Shown in pieces: positions 57,776-64,000 of a stretch of 64,000 nt of DNA (the stretch's first letter is position 1; every line of letters begins with the position of its first letter). Source of the stretch: Liolophura sinensis (lineage: Eukaryota; Mollusca; Polyplacophora; Chitonida; Chitonidae); the NCBI RefSeq assembly GCF_032854445.1, contig NC_088307.1:9858001-9922000 (forward strand), read 5' to 3'. Below the pieces are notes generated by a model that did not search any database, was not told the origin of the DNA, and worked only from the letters and a program-made list of their open reading frames with translations. Made by a program: the position numbers and the translations under genes.

Positions 57776-57789
57776 TTTGAATTGGCGCG
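57776..57789 (+). promoter_or_regulatory. Candidate CHR/E2F/CCAAT promoter element
   Basis: TTTGAA (57776-57781), the consensus cell-cycle homology region, is followed at once by TTGGCGCG (57782-57789), an E2F-like site that also contains an inverted CCAAT box (ATTGG 57781-57785). It lies about 135 bases before the kinesin ATG. Vertebrate KIF14 is a G2/M gene controlled through such elements (general knowledge). Confidence 0.45.
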
Positions 57790-57920
57790 ACTTAATTGTC
57801 AATACAACAACAACGCCCTGTTATTCGTGCCTGTGTTTTTGAGTTAAGAAATTGGAGTTGTTTCTTTTTATTTCTTTGTTTTTTTAATTAACTTTTCGAG
57901 TTAATTGTTCTATCAACATT

Positions 57921-60900
57921 ATGTCTGAACCACCACCATCACCTTCGAAAACTAAAATGAAGCGAGTTTTGCCGAATGTACCTAAAAATAGATTTCAAGA
58001 AAATTCCGGACGTTTTTCTCCATCGACAAAAACTGTGACTTTCAATTCGGAAATAATTGAAACTTCCATTGGTGGTACTCAGAGTTATGGACACATCAAA
58101 TGTGACCCGTTAAGTCCATGTAATGGCTGTGAATATCACAGTTCCAAATGTGTCAAGAAAGCTCCACAAGTCTCAACAGATGTTGATATGTATGAAAATG
58201 ACAATGTGATGGAATCTGGGAAGATGGTTTCAGTGGCAATGGAACCCAGCTGTAAAACTAAAAAGGCAGAAGCTGATAAAACCGGTTCACATTCTCATGG
58301 AAGTGAAAAACGATCTGCCCAGACCAGCAGACCACAATCTGAAAATAATGACCCAAGCAAGGTGAAAAATGACACCATGGGTAGAAAGTCAGGAAAGGAC
58401 CATGGTCCAGATGGTTTTACACCTAGCAGGAGGATGAAGAACATGCTGAGATCCAAGACTCTGTCCAGCGGGGCTTTAGGAGATGTGCCTGCTACCTCAC
58501 TCTCCCCTCCCACCAAACACAACAACCTGCTGAACCTTCATCCAATGGGAGACAGCCCAACCAAGATCCCAGTGTTGGCCCGTCGTACTATCCAGTCATT
58601 TCCTGATGGACAGAGTCCTACGGCTGCACGAGAAAACTCGGCATCTCACAAGGACTCAACGGTGCAACAGTCCCCAGTCCAGGACTTACAGTTGCCTGCT
58701 CGCTCATTCCCCCTCTCTGCCTCGCACAACCTGACACCTGTGAGGCGGCACACTCTGGAGAGGCTGCCTCCTACCCCGGAGTGTTACAACAAAGTGAACT
58801 TTGAGACATATAGGACTGGCCTTGGTGCATCAAATGACTCGTTGATGGAAACTGATGAAATGTCAGAGTGTGAGAACGAAGGAGGAAGCTGCAGTGTGAC
58901 TGTGGCTGTCCGAGTGCGACCATTCAGTCAAAGGTTTGACCTTTTTTTTTTAGTGTTGGTTTCAGTGACCATGTACAATTGTAGGCCTACTTTTATTTTC
59001 ATGTCTTTTTGAAAGATAAATACATGTGTATAAATATATACCTGTAAGTTGTAAAGCCTTTCGATCATTTTAATTGTAAACCTGTGTTTATCCAGTGTTT
59101 TCAGTCACAATCTGGCCCAATAGAGCTAATCTTTGACCCAGTGTCAAAGTCATAACATCACATTGTCTAACTTTTTTCAAAGCTATATACATTTTGCATT
59201 CAAGTGTGAAATGACCAGTATCATAATAACTGACTAACAGGGCACAAAACATCATTATAAATGTATTTAAGTAGATTTTTTTTAGTTTTAGCTTTACAAG
59301 GTAAGTCCTAAAATACTTGTCTTTCATTTACTAAGACACATTAAGATGTGGGTTTAATCTTGGAGGGCCTGATACTTAGGAGAGAGTATTCCCCAACTGC
59401 CACCATATTCTTTTTGTATTGATTGAAATACATGTAAGCATTTAGTGCGAGATTGCTCTGACATTAGCTTTGGCAAAATTTTGTTCAGCCAAAGATGACC
59501 CCAAACCAACATCAGACTGCACTCCATTTAAAAATGCAATGTCAAGTATGTCGAGGCTGTCAGTTCACTTGTTAGCGTAGAGCATCATCACTGAATCTTG
59601 AGCCGATGTGGCATAGGAAATAACAAATTGACGTTGTGCTTGTGATACATAAACACACGAAAAGATAAGGAACACAAGTGTCTGCAAACTTCAGGCCGTT
59701 TAGACATATTTGATGGGGAATTTTGTCTCCAATGCTGTGACGAACTGCCTCAGATTTTTGAATGGAGAGCTCTCAGATTTTTCAATGGAGGGCTTTCAGA
59801 TTTTTGCATGGAGAGCTCTCAGATTTTTCAATGGAGGGCTTTCAGATTTTTGAATAGAGAGCACATTTTTGAATGACGTTGGCTTTGGGGCCATCCTTGG
59901 CCGGATAAAACTTTGCCAAACCTTTACACGTCATAGCAATCTCGAACTACATGTAGTTAGCATTCAAGAGGACTGGTAGCCTAGGGCCTTTTAGTTGGTC
60001 TTACATGAAGTTTATTGAAGATACACGATTGTAACTTGCCGTTCACTGCTACGATGCACAGACATGCATCTGTATGGCACCTATGTCAGCGAAAGTTCAT
60101 CAGTCACTTGCTTAACACTGACCGGAATTTAGCCAGAATTTGAAATCAAGCTGTTTCATTTCGAATTTCCTTCTATTTTCCCTATCTCTCCCATGTTAAC
60201 TCTGTAAGAATAGGGCGTCTCAAAGACACTGAGTCTGTCATGGTGGAAGAACGTTCAGTCTGGCTCTATTAGACACCAGGTCAAATAAATTGCTCAATCT
60301 TTCACTTTGCCATCCAGGGAGCTGTCTGACAACAATGTGAGATGTGTGGTGGGAATGACTGACAATGAGACTGTGGTCACCTCGGACAACGGCCAGAAAC
60401 ATCCATTTTATTACGACTTCTCGTTCTGGTCGTTCGACGATGAACATGGCGACTTTGCCAGTCAGGAATATGTGTACACCAGCCTAGCCAGGCCGCTGCT
60501 GGGCAAGGCTTTCGAAGGATACAACACCTGTCTGTTTGCTTATGGACAAACTGGAAGTGGCAAGAGTTACAGGTGCGTCCAAATTCTGATTAAAATCCAG
60601 CATGATGTGATTTATGAAAAAGCCAAAAAACTTTATTTACCAGTGATTGTGAAAATACAAATGTATCAGAGTTTTTTTTCTGGTAAAAGGTTAAAGTGAA
60701 AGCAATCCGATTTCAAAGTACACATATATCTTATGTTGACTAGGACTATTGTATAATTTGAAATCAAAACTCATCTTGTGTCTTATTATTTAGAGAAGTA
60801 TTTCTTATTCGTAATTTCCTATTAAAGTGTTCTCCCATCTGACCAGGTTTCTACTAATTCAATGTGCCCTTCCTGTACCAGTGAGTGAGGTTGACAGAAT

Positions 60901-62935
60901 AGGCAGAACAGATTGTGACTACGTTACTAAATTCTCTGTAAATATTTTCCGGTCTAATGTATCCCATGTACACTGTAAAAGATTATGACCACTCCAGTAG
61001 TACAAACAATGAATGCCATAGTGTTTTCCTATCTTTAATAACCTCATAGCAGTGTGATCCAGCATGGCCACGTGTTTTGTATTGTGGGTGTACATGTATA
61101 TATTGTACATCTTTAAGGTTGCCACTTATCGTAAGTATAAGTAAGTATAGACATATTGCCATTTACGCCCCCAACAATTTAAAGAATTGTGGTTATGGCT
61201 AACAAGCAAAATTTACTTAAGGTCTTCATTTATTTGCATTGTGCTTGTACTGACTTTATTTGAGTGGTATATGGCGATTATATACTTGTTCAGCATAGGC
61301 TGTAGTGCTGTTAGTTTTGGCTGATTGCCTAGAATTACACCTTTGGTGATCAAAGGAATTCAGGCTGATGGTTGACCCAGTGCTGTCATGAATGGAAGGT
61401 TGTTTTTTTCAGAAGTGCTTGCCAAGTTTGTGTTAGATGAAAGAATAATGAGAATTGCATCTCCTGTTAAATTGCCTAGAAATTATATTTGTATGTATAT
61501 TAAACAAAGGCCAGTTAACGAAGTTTTCTTCATTTTGTTGAAATACATTTAACAAAATAAGCAGGTAAAAATATAAAATTATGTGTTTGTTAAATGAAAA
61601 AGGACAGAAAAGAAAAAATACATAAGTGGGATATACCATGTGTTCTTGCATGCTGGAATGTCATTGAAGCATGTGGGATGGACTGAAACAAAATATTTTC
61701 TCTGTGTCCAAAACTTCCCAAAAAAAAACAAAAAAGGCATTGCTACCCTGGAAAATCGTCACGATGTATACATGGACATGTAGGAAAACAGTGTTGTGGC
61801 CCTTATCAGGTAAATCCCACTTCAAGGGCAACGAAAATCCCAAAATGAAGTACAGGTATATACATATACATATAAATACTAATCCGTCAACCTTTTCAAC
61901 CACCTGTGCAACCAATATTGTAAAACATTCTGAGAGAACTATGGAGTGTAGAGACACAGTTTCAGTAACATAAACAAATCATTTTTAGTGTCATTTTCAT
62001 AATAGTTGTCTGCATAAATCCGACTGAAAAAGTGTTTAGTGGCTGAAAAGTTTGAAGACTTACAGTATATGGTGATAGACCCTAAAGCACTGTTCAGCAA
62101 AATAGTTTATGGTATCTATTGTAGAATGTTTTTCCAACAAATTGTAAACAAATTTAAAACCTCAGATTCTGTGTTAGTGCACAGTTACCCAGAGGGCATT
62201 AGTGACTACGGGTGCATAATTTTTTCTTGAAATTATTTGACAAGTAAAAGCATTATAGCTCTAGGTACGTAAATGCTTACATGTATATCCGTAGAATCCA
62301 AGGTTTCAAATGCTTTTGCTGGATTGAAAAAAATTCTAAAAAAATAAATCCAACTATTTTTGTGAACAGTGTTTAATGGTCTTTCATCTGTACATATGAA
62401 TCATGTTGGCATTTTCTTTGCCTTTAAAAGTACAAAAAGATTTGAAACTGCCAGGAGTACTGAAATTCTTGAACCTTTTCACGTATTTGCAAGGTGTTTA
62501 TTCAAACATATTCTAAAGGCATTATTTTGCGTTGACTGATAAAATTATGCTTTTTGTAAACTGACCAATCCAACCAATGTAGTTTTGTTTCCAGAATGAA
62601 ATTAATAATGTGCATAAATTTGCACTGAAAGTTGCTCTGGCATATGCAAAAAGTTTGAGGAATTAGGATAGCTCTTGAAATGTGACCGACTTGAGTTATG
62701 AGTACATGCTCTGCTGTGTACTTCTCTGTCAAACCCACTGATCTAAGGTCTCTAAGTGAAACTCTGCACCAAAACCCCTCCCCCATGCCCACCTAATCAT
62801 TACCTTACTCATTGAGCCGTTGCCCTTTTTTTTCTCCACCACAGTATAATGGGTCACGGCAGGGAGGCAGGCATTATCCCGCGCTTTAGTGAGGAATTGT
62901 TCGCCCGAATGGAGGCAGCAACGTCGGACCAACCT
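57921..62935 (+). CDS. KIF14: Kinesin, KIF14-like (N-terminal part; gene continues past the third exon)
   Basis: Three coding exons fit in phase: 57921-58933 (donor AG/GTTTGA), 60318-60572 (acceptor CATCCAG, donor AG/GTGCGT) and 62845-62935 (acceptor CCACAG, donor CCT/GTGAGT). Residues 1-322 are a basic, Ser/Pro-rich extension, like the region preceding the motor in KIF14. The motor begins with [12 protein letters not shown] (326-337) and continues with YDFSFWSFD (370-378), [20 protein letters not shown] (P-loop GQTGSGKS at 414-421) and [11 protein letters not shown]. The SFWSFD pattern and the long N-terminus favour KIF14 over other kinesin-3 members. KIF14 is a plus-end microtubule motor acting in cytokinesis at the midbody. 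Switch I, switch II and the rest of the gene should lie to the right; I did not find a fourth exon before 64000. Confidence 0.9.
59430..59965. mobile_element. Foldback MITE in kinesin intron 1
   Basis: The left arm (about 59432-59515: GCGAGATTGCTCTGACAT, TTTGGCAAAATTTTGTTCAG, GATGACCCCAAACCAACAT) matches the right arm (about 59876-59965) in reverse complement over about 85 bp. Inside, at 59752-59870, a tandem of about 24 bp (CAGATTTTTGAATGGAGAGC and CAGATTTTTCAATGGAGGGC alternating) occurs five times. There is no coding capacity. Confidence 0.8.
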
Positions 62936-63127
62936 GTGAGTTCTCGTGTTAAGTCATTGTGTTCAGTCATTGTGTTCAGTCATTGTTCATTCAAGTATGC
63001 AATCTGTTACAAGTCATTAACTACTTATGCAGTGTATACATGTACATGTGTATATACAAGGCCAGCTCTAAAGATTTGTTTGTTTCTGGTAATCTGATAC
63101 TATTTTTAAATTGTTAATTTAAAGATT

Positions 63128-63240
63128 TGGCCCTGGGCACCGCCCGGTTTCCTCCTAACATAAAGCTGGCTGCCATCATACATGTATGAGTGAAATAACT
63201 ATCAGGAGTGACATAAAAGACAAATCAAATAAGTAAATAA
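63128..63240 (+). repeat. SINE family B, 3' part
   Basis: GGGCACCGCCCGGTTTCCTC, AACATAAAGCTGGCTGCCAT and an AAATAAGTAAATAAA tail. Confidence 0.65.
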
Positions 63241-63601
63241 AGACAGTGGGTCTTGATGGAGTTTTTTTTCCCTCCAGGCCTAAAATGTAATATTTTAAAT
63301 AATGTAATTCTTAAAAAACTGTTTAATTTACATTTGCTTGTTTAATTTCCGTATATGTCTCATGTTATTGTCAAAGCTTTAAGGTTTCTCAGACAAAACG
63401 ACATGGTGAATCTAACGCTATGCCTCTGAAACATCATAATAAGTACATTTCCACCTGTCAAACACTGGTGTGTTACTTCTGGTACTGCAGTTTCCTATAA
63501 AACTTATGACTTGAAACTTATATCAAATAAATAAATAAATAAGGAAAATTGTATATGTAAGTCGAAAAAAAAAAAAGAAAGAAATTAAATTGGAGTATAA
63601 C

Positions 63602-64000
63602 GTCTGTAGTTTGTCAGTTTGGACCATACACACTACAAACATGTTTTGTGTTTGGCCTAGACTAATATCCTCTGTAGTTTGTCATTTTGGACGGGGGCCT
63701 CCGTGGCTCAGTTGGTTGGCGCGCTAGCGCAGCATAATGACCCAGGAGTCTCTCACCAATGCGGTCACTGTGAGTTCAAGTCCAGCTCATGCTGGCTTCC
63801 TCTCCGGCCGTATGTGGGAAGGTCTGACAGCAACCTGTGGATGGTCATGGGTTTCCCCCAGGCTCTGCCCGGTTTCCGCCCACCATAATGCTGGCCGCCG
63901 TCGTATAAGTGAAATATTCTTGAGTACGGCGTAAAACACCAATCAAATAAATAAATAAATAAATGGACCATACACAATACAAAGATGTTTTGTGTTTGGC
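63602..64000. repeat. 71 bp duplication split by a SINE
   Basis: TCTGTAGTTTGTCAGTTTGG at 63602 and TCTGTAGTTTGTCATTTTGG at 63672 start two copies; the second copy is resumed after the SINE at about 63960 (GGACCATACACAATACAAAG). Confidence 0.8.
63692..63957 (+). repeat. SINE family B, full length
   Basis: Head: GGGCCTCCGTGGCTCAGTTG then GTTGGCGCGC (A box) and GAGTTCAAGTCC (B box, 63772-63783). Body: GTATGTGGGAAGGTCTGACA, TGGGTTTCCCCCAGGCTCTG, CCACCATAATGCTGGCCGCC. Tail: ACGGCGTAAAACACCAATCA and AAATA repeats. GGAC on both sides may be part of a short target duplication. It is the reference copy for family B. Confidence 0.9.

Overview
The window is eukaryotic, from an AT-rich, intron-bearing, repeat-dense animal genome. 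Spliced genes with GT/AG introns, several tRNA-derived SINE families, MITEs, satellite arrays and retroelement relics all point to a metazoan. SINE 3' ends of the kinds seen here (ACGTTAAACCCC followed by CACT repeats; GGCGTAAAACACCAATC followed by AAATA repeats) are, from memory and unchecked, typical of molluscs and related lophotrochozoans, so a marine lophotrochozoan, probably a mollusc, is the best guess.

Five host genes can be supported. (1) Minus strand, 4976-7080: a secreted fibrinogen-related (FReD) protein with signal peptide, coiled coil and Thr-rich linker, in two exons, with a one-base frame break in the FReD. (2) Minus strand, 11654-15080: a three-exon bZIP factor of the ATF3/JDP2/FOS group with an unusually long, internally repetitive N-terminus. 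(3) Minus strand, 38538-41822: an unrecognised multi-exon gene coding a basic, Ser/Thr-rich protein with a C-terminal membrane segment; its first exon was not found. (4) Plus strand, 52140-53297: an intronless rhodopsin-like GPCR without a DRY motif. (5) Plus strand, 57921 to beyond the right half: the first three coding exons of a KIF14-like kinesin, leaving the window before the motor domain is complete. A two-finger C2H2 ORF at 46.08-46.57 kb looks more like mobile-element coding sequence.

The rest is accessory DNA. 0-4.8 kb: SINEs and a MITE inserted inside a SINE. 7.8-10 kb: nested SINEs. 15-19 kb: microsatellite, minisatellites and a MITE. 22.4-26.3 kb: a large satellite field of one 42-44 bp family with diverged subfamilies. 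28.9-31 kb: a decayed Ty3/Gypsy element. 31-37.5 kb: intergenic with SINEs and small tandem duplications, ending in a cluster of three perfect CRE octamers. 42-44 kb: a LINE fragment with a SINE in it, then a second CRE-rich stretch. 46-50 kb: a 53 bp minisatellite, a tyrosine-recombinase relic and a foldback element. 53.4-57 kb: minisatellites, SINEs and a 48 bp array that stays open in frame. Intron 1 of the kinesin gene carries a foldback MITE.

I found no operon-like or defence-like system. The items most worth following up are the unrecognised membrane-anchored gene, the long ATF3-like factor, the DRY-less receptor, the CRE clusters, and several dispersed repeat families that I could not name.
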